From positions 1 through 38,234 of the forward strand of contig JADNYV010000326.1 of NCBI GenBank assembly GCA_015501055.1: a stretch of 38,234 bases of DNA, written 5' to 3'. Shown piece by piece: positions 10,600 through 24,108 of this stretch; within the stretch, counting starts at the first letter, position 1; the number at the start of each line of letters is the position of its first letter. The position numbers and the translations under genes are program-made. The notes beneath the pieces were generated by a model. It was given only the letters and a program-made list of their open reading frames with translations. It ran no database searches and was not told where the DNA came from. This DNA comes from Mucidula mucida (taxonomy: Eukaryota; Basidiomycota; Agaricomycetes; Agaricales; Physalacriaceae).

Positions 10600-11680
10600 A
10601 GTATGCGAACTTGGTCATATGGGTTTGTCCAATCGCCTCGAAGAAGAAAGACAAGAACATGGGAATTCAAGTCATACATCCATCTCCTGAGGCGTTAACC
10701 TACTTACTGTCTATGATGTTCATGTACGGGGCTTTGACTCCCCAATCAGCTTCGCCTTTATTTCCAAGAGTACAGCTGTCACTGGCAGTATGTATACTAA
10801 GTATCCATTGAATGACATCAACAAAATTTGTACTTTGTTTTCTTTTTCTAGTTTCTACCGACATATCATGCCGACTCATTTGCTGAGAGGACGTCCGGTG
10901 CCACGCTCTCCGAATGTGTTCACGCCCGGAATGAGTGCCACCGGACAATACCGATCTCATCCGATCAAGCCTCCTGGTGCGCTTCTTTCTTTCCACCCAC
11001 GCCGCACCTTTTGTCGGGGTTGCCTGCCTCGATCATTCTTCATGTTCAACCTGAACATTGAATGCCGACATGTTATGCGGCTATTCTCGACCCATTCCGT
11101 CCTCCGCGGCCCGAGGATCTTTTCCTTTGCTTCAATGTGGCGTGCGTAACACACATTTATCCATTCCATCCCCATCGACGTACCCGTTGAGTATGCCCAA
11201 CGAATAATTGAAGTGATGCCATCACCGCCGCCGCAAAGAGTCGAATTTGGGTCCGTGGACATAACCGCCATGTCATTGACCGGTATGTATGTTCTGCGGA
11301 GACTCGGTGTACCTCATTGGGTGCTCAGGTTTTCCAGGTCATGACGCCCCTGCTGGCAGATTGAGATGGAGGAATGCGTCATTAGAGGTGGATGAGGATC
11401 CTCTAGTGCACGGGGAACTTTTGCGTTAACGAAGGATGTCAGAGTCATAAGTCGACCAGCAAGCGCTCGGATGGGGCGGGATGCTGAGTCGTGGGACATT
11501 ACTATTCGCGGCGCGCGAGCGCACTTTCACATGCCCATTGGACACCCAACAAGTCGCCGATTATGTCGAGAGCGCCTCGGGTTCAAGTTCTGATGGCACT
11601 CGGAAATTGACTTGAACTCCGATGGCCAGCCAACTTTAGACTCTCTTCGGACGCGGTACTTAAAGAAGAGAACAGATTGA
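10600..11680. other. Intergenic stretch before the MYB gene
   Basis: Small frames on both strands overlap here (for example 10790-11149 + and 10957-11271 -), but none shows a recognisable domain or consistent splice structure. I see no supported gene. Confidence 0.4.
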
Positions 11681-12651
11681 ATGACAGAACAACTTGCACT
11701 CAACATGACATCCACCGTGCTATCTAGAGAACGTCGATCGTGGACAGCTCGAGAGGATCAGCTCCTCCGTGACGCAGTAGCAAAAGGTCAGTCATTCGTG
11801 CCTACTTCAACTTGCTACTCACGATCATCGCAGAAGAGCCCAACACGCAGCATCCCTCCAAATGGCACGCCATCGCCAAGCACGTTCCCGACCGCACCAA
11901 CAAGGACTGCCGCAAGCGCTGGTTCGCCAAGATGGCGAGCGGCGTCGTGAAGGGTGGATGGGCGCCCGACGAGGACGAGCGCCTCGTCAAGGCCATCGAA
12001 CGGTGCGGGACGCGATGGAGTTTTGTCGCCAGTCTCGTCGGAACGCGTAACAGCGATCGTAAGTAGTGCTTATTCCCCCACTGCGTTCTTACGCCATACA
12101 AGAAAAAATAGAATGCGCCAAACGCTGGACAGACACATTGAATCCGTCCATCGACCGTTCGACGTGGACGCCTGAAGGCGACGCATTGTTGATCAGCGCC
12201 GTCAACGAGCACGGTAAGGTCTGGACAAAGATCGTCAAGCTGTATTTCCCAGGCAGGACTGGGCTCAGCGCCAAGAACCGGTTGGTGTGCCATTACTATT
12301 CGAGACGCGTCGGACTCATCCTCAAGTTGTAGTTACAACTCTATCACGCGATATGGTAGCTCTGGTCGGCCGTGCCGTTCATCTAAACGCGGTTCCTCCG
12401 CATCCAGCTCCGAATCTGCGAGTGTATCGCCGGCCACGAGCCCCTTCTTACAAGCGACCTGGGAAGCTGTGCCCTCGCCGTATCCCACATACACGACATC
12501 CGCCTTTCCCGAAGATGCACTCCTCCCCCCACATTCGCCGTACCCGTCCAATATGCTGTCGAGTGTTGAATATTTACTCCCTCCGTCTGGTTTCGGTGAG
12601 CACTGGGCACCAATACACGAGTGGGAGTGCTACCACGGCTACATGTATTAA
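11681..12651 (+). CDS. Three-repeat MYB-type DNA-binding protein
   Basis: Four exons (11681-11786, 11834-12058, 12112-12280, 12333-12651) encode 272 residues. Introns are 47, 53 and 52 nt. Three tandem MYB repeats are visible. R1 is about 21-68 (W21, W46, W65). R2 is about 78-119 (W78, W97, W116, with NSDQCAKRW spanning intron 2). R3 is about 129-172 (W129, W148, Y168, with KNRYNS spanning intron 3). Each repeat folds into a helix-turn-helix that contacts DNA. The C-terminus after about 175 is Ser/Pro-rich and likely disordered, a possible regulatory tail. Another Met at codon 9 (11705) could be the start. Likely nuclear transcription factor; targets unknown. Confidence 0.88.
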
Positions 12652-13062
12652 CCTCCTCTCCCTCTTTTCGCTTTTGGACTCCATTGTTTAATGTTTATCG
12701 GTATCTATCGGCGTATCTGTGTTTTTTCTCGTCCTCCTCACATATCTATAGATTGTACTCATAATCCAATACGACTATCGCGTCCTACGTACAAGCGGCA
12801 AATCACATTTTTGCCCAAGAGATGTTTGTTGGTGTCTGTCAATGCGTGGTCGTGGTTATCAGCAGAATTGTACTCACGTCAGTTTCTCGGAGGGCTTGGG
12901 TGGCGTTGCATTGCTCGTTGAAAGTTTATACTTCGTCAATCATCCTTTTGGCGAAGCGCTCATCGAGTATCTTCGGCTAGGATAAATGTCAATCTCTCGA
13001 GAATAGCGAAGCATTCTCCTGGGATCCTTCGTGTTTTTTGTACACCTCCAACCTTAAATCAC

Positions 13063-13629
13063 ATGTACGCCACAATGCATGTCTCTCTCACAGTTTCTCC
13101 TCCACCCACCACCATGACCTGTCGTTTCTCCCTCATGGCCCCTATAGCTCTAAGTCTCATACTCCCGCCTTATGCTTTACTGTCCTTCCTAGTGATAGTC
13201 GGACCGGCAGAGCCCCTGTACTCCGACTCCAACCTCTCTATCTCATTATCATCCTCACACTGCGCTGGCTCTCTAGAAACACTCCACGAGGTTGCGCGGT
13301 TGAGGAATGGAGGAAGATGGCTGCGCTGAAGCCTAGGCAACGGTGGTGACATTGATCTTTGGGATTTCAGCTTTTACGTGAGAACGGGTAACTGTCTCTG
13401 TGCGGCGCTCGTCTGGCTGTGTTTGGTCTGTCCCATTAAATGTGCGTTTACCCATTGTCTATTGAAAGTTCTATGCGAATGATGAGTAGATTTTTACTTG
13501 ACGTGGCCCCCGGCGCTCGCAGCTGCCGTTTACACCTGGAAGTCTCGAATGACCTTCTTGGGTCCCAGTTATCAGTTTGCGTGCGACAGGGATCTTGAGG
13601 ACAGGGAGGATGCGATGGCGGATGTTTAG
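13063..13629 (+). pseudogene. Copy 2 of the duplicated small membrane-protein gene
   Basis: Related to 9420-9954. A hydrophobic start (MAPIALSLILPPYALLSFLV from 13135) is followed by material split between two frames, then SLETLHEVARLRNGGRWLR and a TGA at 13327-13329. The frame then continues (GGDIDLWDFSFYVRTGNCLC, AALVWLCLVCPIK), a 48-nt intron follows (13442-13489), and the end reads FYLTWPPALAAAVYTWKSRM and YQFACDRDLEDREDAMADV, stop at 13627-13629. Both copies stop at the equivalent point, yet keep the downstream frame and the intron. Substitutions in the last exon are mostly conservative. Function unknown. Confidence 0.5.
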
Positions 13630-13639
13630 AGCTTGTATT

Positions 13640-14860
13640 TTTCCTGTCCTTGTTGTATTATCAAAAATTGCTGAGCGCGCACTGACGATGCACCATCCTC
13701 GTTGATAAGTACGATGTCGACAGCGCCATTCCATGTTCATTGGCCGATTTGCAGTATTTAATCATCTAAGAGCTATCTGGGTAGTCCTCCCTCTGCGGAC
13801 ATGGAGCAACAAACAATATTTTAGAGCGGCAGAGGGGAGATGATTGAAGGCACAGGGCGTACCATTTACTACAGCGAACATAATACTTGGAGGCGTCAAC
13901 AGTCATGTGGCCGTCGAGCCCTTCCGCGACCTCAAGAGTTGTTGACGCGTTCATGGCGTTGTTGGCTGAGAACAGACGTCAACTTTGTCAGAAGATGGAC
14001 AGGTTGAGCTGTCGGAACAAGCGACTAAGAGTGCCAATACGTTTGCATCTGCCAAGGACCCCGTGTCTCTTAATGCCAAGTCGCCATCGCCATCGCGAAC
14101 TTGGAGGCTGGTGGTTGAGGCGATCACTAGTTCTGTAAGTTATAAGCCAAATGTTTATTTCAGAAAGCTTCCTGTATGCTTATAAAATGGAAATAAACAT
14201 ATAAAAGACGTAGTTGGTCCCAATTTGAGGAACGGAAATTCCATACTTTGATGCTGCGACTTTATGGTGAGAAGACAGGCCTTGCCAAAGGAATCGGAAA
14301 ACTAACCATCTTCAAGCGCAGATGGCTTCCATCTTTCCCAGGATACTAGCAGCCATTAACGAAAGCCAGTTGTTAACCACGCTTTAAGATAATAGGGAAA
14401 CGTTGACAGTTTCGCCCACCTTTTTCGTGCACTAGCTGGCGAGTAAAAACATGGATTCTGGAGGCCGCACAGGCGCCGATGTAGATTGAAAATAGAGAGC
14501 TGGAAGCAAAGTTATCACTGGATCCAGCGATCGTCGATCAAGGACGTCCAGTGTCAACTGTATTTCGCTGTCCGGAAACCTGTTAGGGGAGGTAGACACA
14601 GAGCAGGCAAGATGGGCCCTCAGTATCTGTTCATTTACGTGCGGACGATGATACGCAAGCAACTGAAATGAAATTGAGAACGGCATAGAGGTTGATTCGG
14701 ACGCGACCACGCGGACATGGTGGTAGGCGGCCAAGAGTCTTTCTTGAACACCACCATCATCGATCGCGACAATGCTCGTTTGTCCGTCATTGTCAATCGA
14801 TTCTCTTCCATGTCACTGTCAGTGTTTCCCCTGTAATCCCACTCTTGCCATCTCACCATC
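13640..14860. other. Intergenic, nothing recognised
   Basis: Only short frames without recognisable motifs. The last 100-150 bases before 14861 presumably hold the promoter and 5' leader of the Nudix gene. Confidence 0.5.
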
Positions 14861-15719
14861 ATGAGCAGCTTAACCGCCCTCTTTCCTAGCACCCGCCCCA
14901 GCACCCAACCACCGGCCTCTCCCTCCACAGATTCCCAATCGTCCTCGTCACTGCCTCCTCAGCGAACGCGTTTATCCTATGTGCAGGAGTGGAAAAAGGC
15001 GTTTCTGAAAGATGTCACGTACAAGACGTTCAAACTTGCCTCGCGATGGAGCTCGCTGACTACCCCTGCATGGTCCGGCTACGCCTCTGGCGACTTTATG
15101 CTCGGCGCCGGGATGGTCATCATACAGCCTGCGACGGGCAAGGTCGTCGTATGTCACGACACCAAGACAAAGTCCTACTTTCTCCCCAAAGGCAGAAAGG
15201 ACGTGAACGAGTCGCTGGAGGACACAGCAGTACGAGAGGCGAGCGAGGAGGTACGTTCAAACTATTAATCTCTGCAGTTTCCCGTCTGATGGCCCCTGAT
15301 AGAGTGGCTACCCCGTCCGCCACTTTCCGTTGTTCAAGGACACCTGGCAGCCAGTCCCGCCTGAAGATCGTAACAAGGAATACCCCGCCAACATCGAACC
15401 GGCCTATGTCTCTATCACCCCATGGACGCCCAGATTCACCAAAGACGGGCACTTCAAGGACCGCGGAGGCGAATATCTCACCTTTTGGTATGTCGGCCAG
15501 ATCGCGGCGGATGCACAATGGACGCCTGGGACAGGCATGGCCGATGAGCAGAATTATGTGTCTGAGCTTCACACGTTTGAGAGGGCAATCCAGCTGCTGC
15601 ACGGTGGGCAGGATGTAGTGGTCGCCCATGTTTTTGAGGTGTACGCGGAACACCGCAGGTTCTTGGAGCCTCCGAGGATTGTAGTCGAGGAACCTGAGGG
15701 ATCGAGCGACGATGAATGA
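14861..15719 (+). CDS. Nudix hydrolase
   Basis: Two exons (14861-15250 and 15303-15719, intron 52 nt, phase 0) encode 268 residues. The full Nudix box Gx5Ex7REUxEExGU spans the intron at residues about 111-133: GRKDVNESLEDTAVREASEE in exon 1 and SGY in exon 2. The Glu residues of REASEE bind the metal that drives hydrolysis of nucleoside-diphosphate-linked substrates. The domain starts near residue 70 (SGDFMLGAGMVIIQP) and ends near 250 (VVVAHVFEVYAEH). The first 40 residues are Ser/Pro/Thr-rich and the last ones acidic (EEPEGSSDDE). Substrate cannot be told from the box; diphosphoinositol polyphosphates, dinucleoside polyphosphates or sugar nucleotides are options. Confidence 0.9.
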
Positions 15720-16326
15720 ATGCCAGAAACGCGCTCCAATGCACCAAGTACGCATATCTGCTGTCGAATGTCTGCCCCAGCTAATGTCACTTTATCTAGG
15801 TTTCATTATATTTTCCCCATTGCATCGCTCTGTATATCTGCTGTGTAAATTACTGGATACTGTACATATCCCAATGTCTCTCGTACATGTACCATGGTTG
15901 TAGACTTGTTCGGAATAGTGTTTAAACCGCTAGTGATACTAACTACCACACTTCTACTGGAGTATTAAGTATCATCGCCACAAAATCGTCTCGTCTCCTT
16001 GTTCCTTCCCAATGTCCTTGAAAATACGGCGTTACTGACATATGCACAATAACCAAAAACACGACGTTCACACCCCGTATTGTACAAAAGGCATCCACTT
16101 GATAAAACTTTGCTCTCTACAAATTTGAAATCATTCTCCACATAATTACAATGACAATATCATTACTTTACATATTCACCAACACCTCCGCCGCCCACTG
16201 GCTGGTAACCGTATTTTCAATCTGCTGTGAATATTAATATTGACAGTCCGTCCGCTCTCTCCGTCTTGTACAAGTCTGCTTGAACAGACATACTTATGTC
16301 TCGAGGTATGTAGGTAGACAATGTTT
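15720..16326. other. Convergent intergenic region
   Basis: The 3' flanks of the Nudix gene (+) and the WD40 gene (-) meet here. No recognisable gene, RNA or repeat. Confidence 0.5.
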
Positions 16327-17773
<1,447 letters not shown>

Positions 17774-17978
17774 GGTAGGAAAGTAAAGTAGTCGTGGGAA
17801 TTTTCGATCAAGAGTGATCGTTTTCTGATCAATCATGGACGCGACGCGATATCTATTCTCTCAGTTTAGCTAGGTCCGGACATGTCCTGCATATTGGCGC
17901 TATAAGTACTGTACTTGTAGTTATTGACGAAAACGAATGCTCTATCGGATAAAGAATGTGTCGACACGTCCGTCCTCT

Positions 17979-19509
17979 CTACACCAAAGACGCAATATAC
18001 TCCTCAATCTTCGGCCACGCACTCTCAAAAGCGCCCATCCCCAGCCAATACCCGCCCTCGCCAAACGCATCCGTCGGCGCCCGACTCAACACAAAGGTGC
18101 AAATCGACGTCCCCAAATTGCTCCCCGGCATCTTCGAATCACCACCAGCAAAGATCACCTTGCCGCTCCCTCCCCCTCTGACAGCTGGCGAGAAATCCAA
18201 ATTCCCAAACCCGCCCGCGACCCAGCTCGTAACATGGTGTCCGGATCCCGTGCAGTCAAAATATGCCGGAAAATCCTTTCGCCGAGCCATCTCGTTGTAC
18301 AACGGCGCGACCTTGGCGAGCTCCTCCGGGGTGCGCTGTTCGTTCACGGTGCGGCGAATGTGTAGCGCAATGTCCGTGATGGACATGATTTTTGCATCGT
18401 TGATGGCCAAAGCGGGGGCGCAGAGAGGTATGAAGGCATTGTGGATATAGCGGGATCCTTCGTCTTTAGGCAATTCGGGAATCTGTCCACGTACAGTGGC
18501 GGTAAGGGAGACCGTCAGTGGTCGGGAACTATTTCTAGACCGATTGAATAGATAGAGCTTTGATGATATTCAGCAAGCGGGGTTCATAGAGCAAGAACCA
18601 AAAAGAATACCTTCGTTATGATGGCCACGACAATATCATTCTCGCTGAGCCGAATCGCCTTGTCGCCCTTCTCCTTCTGCGCTTCCATAGCCTTCTCAAA
18701 GAGGTTGTCGACTGCATGCTGTGGTATGAACACTAGCTTATCCACCTCCTTGTGCAACATCAAGTCTACCAGGATCCAAGAATAATACCGAAGCTTGTCC
18801 CAAGTATTCCAGAGCTGGAACGTGCTCTTCATTCCCTGTCTATGCTTTTTCATCGCTGCTCTTGTCTTGGGAAAAGGATCTCCAAAGTTGGCGAGTGGAT
18901 CTCCTTGGACATGTGGCGGAGGCAGAAATTCACCAGCCAAGACGGATGTCCACGTTTGTAGAATATTTCCCATTCCAGGCACATCAACAACAGCATGAGG
19001 GATACCGAAACCAATGCATGTCACGTCAGTAAAGCCGTTGACATGCAGGTTCATGATCGGCGCGTCTTTTCTTTTCAAGAGGTCGGAGGTCACGCGAGGG
19101 CTAGAGTCGGAAAGGAAGAGATGCAGATGAGACGCCATGGATGCCTGAGTGCCAGCGACGCGTCGAGGAAGACTAGCTTCCGGAATAGGCGTATCGTGCT
19201 TCTCCACGGTCAATGTAAAACGCGGACGATCCTTGGAAAATGCTGCCGGAATACAACGTTCCAAACCGTTCTAGGGAGCAACAGAGATGGTCAAATTTTG
19301 CGTAAGCAGGAGATGGCGGTTTGACCAACCTTTCCTCGTCGGCGCAGTCGAGCACCTAGGACTGGCCAGTGGTCGACAAGTTTTGAAAGCGCGGCAGACA
19401 GGGCATCAACGTCGAGTTTCCCCTGTACGATGAAACATGTATATACCATGAGTTCATCGATGGGAATCGACAGCTCTCTCGTCGGGATTGGAGCGACAGT
19501 GTCGGCCAT
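17979..19509 (-). CDS. BAHD/HXXXD-type acyltransferase
   Basis: Three exons (19509-19330, 19270-18611, 18557-17979) encode 472 residues. The transferase-family catalytic motif HXXXD is intact as HAVVD in GFGIPHAVVDVPGMG (exon 2); the His acts as general base in acyl-CoA-dependent acyl transfer. The C-terminal half has the TSW element of the family (HHVTSWVAGGFGN). The structural DFGWG motif is not recognisable; NLDFSP stands at the usual place. Intron 2 (18610-18558) needs an AAG 3' splice site. Fungal members acylate secondary metabolites such as sterols, trichothecenes or terpenoids. No biosynthetic cluster surrounds the gene, so the substrate is unknown. Confidence 0.85.
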
Positions 19510-20062
19510 GGCGATGGCGGTCGTCGACCAAGGAAGAAATAGGGAGTACGTGAAACGCTGAGTAACTTATACCAGCAGGGTCATAACGTTTATCAAATGA
19601 CGCGACAGGCCCGTCGGCGCCCAATGAAATATTTACTTGTAAGAGAACCCAAGCTGGAACGCGATGCTGAAGTGCGAAGTCCTGCTGGCAGCATTTTTGG
19701 AAGCAGATCTCCATATTGAACGAGCAGCACTCTGATCCTGGCATGCGTGTTTACACTTCACCAGGTTTCCCTAGCGTTATCTTGCTGTTCCTGGACTGAT
19801 CTGAATCAGCCCGAAAGTGCTCAACTGAGGACTGACCGTTATGTAAGGTTCAAGTGCGCACTCTCTATGAACTAGAACGTCCTGTTATTGTTCAAAAACA
19901 TGACCTTGTAAGCATGGTAAATTGGGACAGCACAATCCAAGATTCTCGTCCATTCCACGATAGCATTATCAGTCGCTACTGTTATTACAAAAGATACACA
20001 ACGAGGGCTAGACAGCAGAAAACGATGAGCCGTACCAAAAACGAGCAGACAGGACTACGCAC

Positions 20063-20708
20063 TCAAAGTGTCAGATTGTACTCATATTCTCCACTCGCAC
20101 TCTGAGCGATCCATAACACAATACCCGCAAACATCATAGCGACATTCTGCGAGACATTCGCGTAGCCATAGTAGTTGAATTGGTCGGGGTAGTTTCCAAG
20201 TATGTATTTGAGAATCAACACACACTATTGACCATTAAGCGCTGTAAACAAACACACGAAGGGCAAACATACCACACTACCAGCGAGACCACCAGCCATA
20301 AATGCGAAACCAATGAACAGGAACAGCCGTGCGCGCCACACTGCACGCGAGTCCCCGAATCCTTCATCGCCCCGAATGCGGTCCTTGTCAATAAGGTTGA
20401 CGATGAAGAAGCCGAGGAGCGACGACAAGCCCGGGAGCCAGTCGACGAATGTTACGTGCACCGGTGCCTCGCCCCATTCCGGCTTAGCGTGGGCAGATAA
20501 AATGGCAGCATCGAGAAATGTCCAATGGGCCAAGGCAAACTAGACGGCGACATTATCAGTGAACTGGACGTGGTAGGTGTACAACACAGCGTACAAGAGC
20601 TCCAGCAATGTAAACGCCGGCCGTGCGGCGGTGCTTCCCGAGCGTAAATTCAGGAAATGGGTTGATGCAGACCCGGCGGGGGTCGTAGTCGGAGCGTGGT
20701 AGAGACAT
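20063..20708 (-). CDS. VPS68: Vps68/TMEM50 (UPF0220) family protein
   Basis: Three exons (20708-20595, 20539-20273, 20224-20063) encode 180 residues with four hydrophobic segments. Recognisable family stretches: the first span running into HWTFLDAAIL, then VHVTFVDWLPGLSSLLGFFI, VNLIDKDRI, WRARLFLFIGFAFMAGGLAG, and near the C-terminus YYGYANVSQNVAMMFAGIVL. Length matches the family. Introns are 55 and 48 nt with CTGAT and CTTAAT branch points. Yeast Vps68 acts with Vps55 in late-endosome to vacuole sorting; a similar endosomal role is inferred. Confidence 0.9.
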
Positions 20709-20961
20709 CGTGGTCGTCGTTGCAGACGATGAGCAAGCAGTGCAGAGCGTGGGAATTAGCTGCGCCTGCCCTATTTCCAAGACCGGTTCGTTGTTTTGCT
20801 CCTCGCAGACATGTTCGACCATTATCCGTGGGTGTTGACTGTTGCGCACACTTAACTCGGGAGGTCGAGTATACATAGAACTTCGAGCGCACACGCTTCA
20901 ACTATTTCTGTACCATTTTGAGCCAGTTTAGTGGACATTACCGGATATCCTCGACATGAAT

Positions 20962-21866
20962 CTATTCTTTCACTTTCATTCTTCCCGCCCACGTTAACTG
21001 ATCACCAAACACGACCTCTTTACATATAATCGGCAAATATGCAAAGCAAGATCTCTCCACCAAATTGACGAAGGACTTAGGCACCACACTATTATCCACT
21101 TTCCAGTGAGCCAGAGCACGGACTGCTTCATCTTTAGATGTCATCTTCAAACCAATCTTCTGTTGTGATATCCTCAAAGCTATGCTGGATCTGGAGGAAG
21201 AGACATTCCAAGTGTCCAGGTCGAAAAGCAACCCAAAAAGCTCACCCAGTATGACAGAACACCCGCGATCATGTTAGTATACGTGATCTTTTGAACGTCG
21301 CGCCATCACCATCGGCCTTCATGTAGACTATAACAAATATACACTTGCGACCCTTGGTCAATGCGCCGCAAAGTATGTCTTTCCTGGTAATGTGATAAGC
21401 TGAAAATAGCGAAACAACCCAAAATAACGAACTGTAGCGTTTTCGCACAACCATATATTTGACAAACCGATGACTGTTTGTGCTATGTGTTCGAACAAGT
21501 CGCCTGGCTGTGCTTTGATCACAAAGAAGCCGAAGGGCCTAAACACTTGGTTGAGTTCTTTCAGTAGGGTCTTTCGCAACAAGTCGGCTGCAGTTCAGCC
21601 ATGAGATGAGATAATGGATTTTATGCTCAAGGCTCACCAATCAGATATGGGTCCGAGTCTGCAATAATGGCTGTATAGTCTGCACGCCCGGAGATGGTCG
21701 CCGAGCTCTGCGGGCTAATTCTCATTGATGGTATAGTGTAGTCCATATTATGTGTGGCGCCTGTCACGGAAACGGCAGCTATGGGGAAATGGCGTTGATG
21801 GGAAACTACCCACGAGTGACTTCGTCGAATTTTGACTAATGTATGGAGCCTCTGAAGCTCAAGCAC
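20962..21866 (-). pseudogene. Decayed member of a fungal family resembling PD-(D/E)XK proteins
   Basis: Segments on the minus strand: GRADYTAIIADSDPYLI (about 21690), an intron with GTGAGC donor and CTGCAG end (about 21636-21587), then RPFGFFVIKAQPGDLFEHIA, then CGALTKGRKCIFVIVYMKAD with GDGATFKRS, and a C-terminal part from about 21235 to 20962 ending WAGRMKVKE. The order DY..I, V.K, GALT.G...F, SDGDGATYKRS is one I associate with a family expanded in mushrooms that has a PD-(D/E)XK-like core; that link is from memory and unverified. Near 21265 the frame changes (KRSRIL to MIAGVLSYW) without a usable splice site. The Glu of the expected E-x-K is missing (VIKAQ). Either a pseudogene or a gene with an unusual intron. 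Confidence 0.45.
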
Positions 21867-22063
21867 TCAAGTCATATACACATCCTCGCCATTATCGCAA
21901 CCGCGGAACGCTTCACCCAACTTGGACGGTCGCTTTCCATGTAGTACTTGTGGAGGTTAATTTTCAAAGAGACTGTGGGTAAGTACTGAGTTTCTTCTAG
22001 TCATAACTACCCATATTAATTAGCGTCATTACGCGAGGCCGTAATCTTTCTGGTGCCATGTTC

Positions 22064-24108
22064 CTACATTCCATGCCCTTTACTCGCTGCGGCATCGTAC
22101 ATGTTGAACTGATCCCGCTTCGCGTCCTGATTACGAGGCTCGTTGTCTAGCTGTGTCGCGGTTTCGATACGAATAGCCAAGCCATTCCTCTGAATAAGGT
22201 TGGGTCAGTATTTGATTGGAAATAGGTGAAGTTGCTCACCGTCCTGCTCCGCGACGAAGGAGTCGTCAACTGGAACGCCGTTTGTCCTGCGCTCGAGGTC
22301 TGGTCCGATTGGCCACCGTGGCCGCCGCCTCGGAGTTGTGCGCGCGCTTTACCGTCGAGCAATACGAAGATGGCATTGGAGTAGACTATTCATGAGAATG
22401 AGAATGGATGCACTCAGCAAGAAGAAACGACGTACACTGCCCAGCTTTTGTCATATTTTTGTCAGTTAGATATCAAGGTATGGCATTAGGAGATGAACGA
22501 ACCCAAGATATAGAAAAAGATATACATGAACGTGTCTGGTGCTGCTCGGGACTGCATTATCCATGAGCATACCTTGCCGCTAAAAATAGTCACGCAAACT
22601 GACCGTTACGAGGCTGAGAATGGTGCAAATGGTCATCGGCAAGCCAGTGTCGAAGGTGAACAAAATCTGTTGCTCCATCAGAGGCGTCGTTGGTAGGGCA
22701 TTAAGCTTACAATTCGGTCCGATATATCGGTGCTTTTCCTGAAGCCATGTTGATACAAATGCCGGACAATCACCATGGCTACAGAGATAACAATGCTAGT
22801 GACGGCGGAGAGGACCATCGAAGTGGTACAAAGTGTCTGTTCTGTGTTAGGATGCTGTGCAGGCAGGAAGCGGTATGCGTACCCTCCGTGATAGCATTTG
22901 CGAAATTTGGGTGTACGAGAGGCTGAATTGCAGGGGAGATTAATAAAGAGAGGTATATGTTGCATGATGAATGTAACCTTTGTGTGGCGTAATCTATAGA
23001 CGAGTAGATGAGAAACATCCGACGACGAGTAGAGAAGTTTTACGCACACGTTGTAAAAACTGTCAAAGGGAAATGTCAGAAAACGGTTGGATAAAAATGC
23101 TGATTCGGCGCACCAAAGGAGCCCACGGAGAGCACGAGCTAAAAGGGACTCGATTACAACATCATAACATGGAGACAACGACTACGCACGACCGGTAGAG
23201 CAATGAGCGGCTGTTTACTCACTAAAAAACACCGTTAGCACTCAACGTACCACAACAAGGTAGCGCTTACATTTCCATATCCGGAAACAGTAGAACCTGT
23301 GTTATGTGAGTACGTAGACCCATACCACCCTGTCCTGTAAAAGACTACTCACACCTGGACGAACAGTGAGGTGACAGCACTAAAGACCATTTCAATGATC
23401 AGGTTACTAGCAGAGAACGGATGTCCAGTAGTAAAAGAATACATTGACGGCGGGGCTTACGGAATTAGTTTGCCCAGATAGGCCGTGTTGCCCAAATCTA
23501 CGAATGTCGTTCAGGTTGACGAGTAAATGCGAGGAGACGGAACGGACTTGTGACGAGATAATTGTAAATCGTCGCTGTACAAGGACTGTCAATGAGGATG
23601 TACCTAGGTTCCGCTTGGCTGAGCACGCACCAGAGAAAATGCCCACTTGGCAGGCATTGCATATCAGTACGAATGAAGCCTACGATAGGTTCAGGCTAGG
23701 ACGCTTCGTGAAAGATTTTCAAGACGCACGAGAGTCGTGATGTATGCCCGGTCCCGTCGCCAGTACTTCCGGAAGTATAGCCACGCTATAACAGTTTGAG
23801 AAACGGGCCTTTCAAGTTGGCCAGAGAATTGGCGGACCTTGAAGACATGCAGCTAGTACGGATGAAGGAAGCGTCAGTCACGTAGAGCACAAAGCATTGT
23901 GGAACGACGAACCGCCAAAGAGTCTTCACAACGGGAGCAACCTTGTCAATTCATATTACACCGCTGGTAGTCATTTGCACTTACACCGAAGAGACAATCG
24001 ACACTTCGAACAAGAGCCCAAAGCTACAATGGAGACGCGTCAAAACGCATAGAGGTCGACGAAGAAAAGAGACACCGACGTATTGTGAATCGTCGCTTTA
24101 GGTCCCAT
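22064..24108 (-). CDS. DUF6534-like multi-span membrane protein, highly split gene
   Basis: At least 15 short exons reconstruct a seven-span-like protein. Candidate exons from the middle on: 23679-23631, 23574-23548, 23497-23461, 23406-23353, 23296-23271, 23221-23190, 23138-23114, 23059-23050, 22993-22978, 22922-22883, 22841-22711, 22666-22604, 22551-22503, 22444-22436, 22385-22240, 22189-22064. Diagnostic stretches: AWLYFRKYWRRDRAYI, ASFVLICNACQVGIFSATIY, NYLVTNLGN, FYCFRIWKLSKQP, VLSAVTSIVISVAMVIVRHL and HGFRKSTD, the typical order in this Agaricomycete-expanded family. The start (MGPKATIHNTS at 24108) and the first introns are tentative. Alternatives exist for the 10-nt exon. Function of the family is unknown; plasma-membrane location is an inference. 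Confidence 0.65.

Noticed and set aside
14989..15755. Long alternative frames overlapping the Nudix gene on both strands
   Set aside because: The Nudix box and phase-0 intron define the true frame; the others show no family features.
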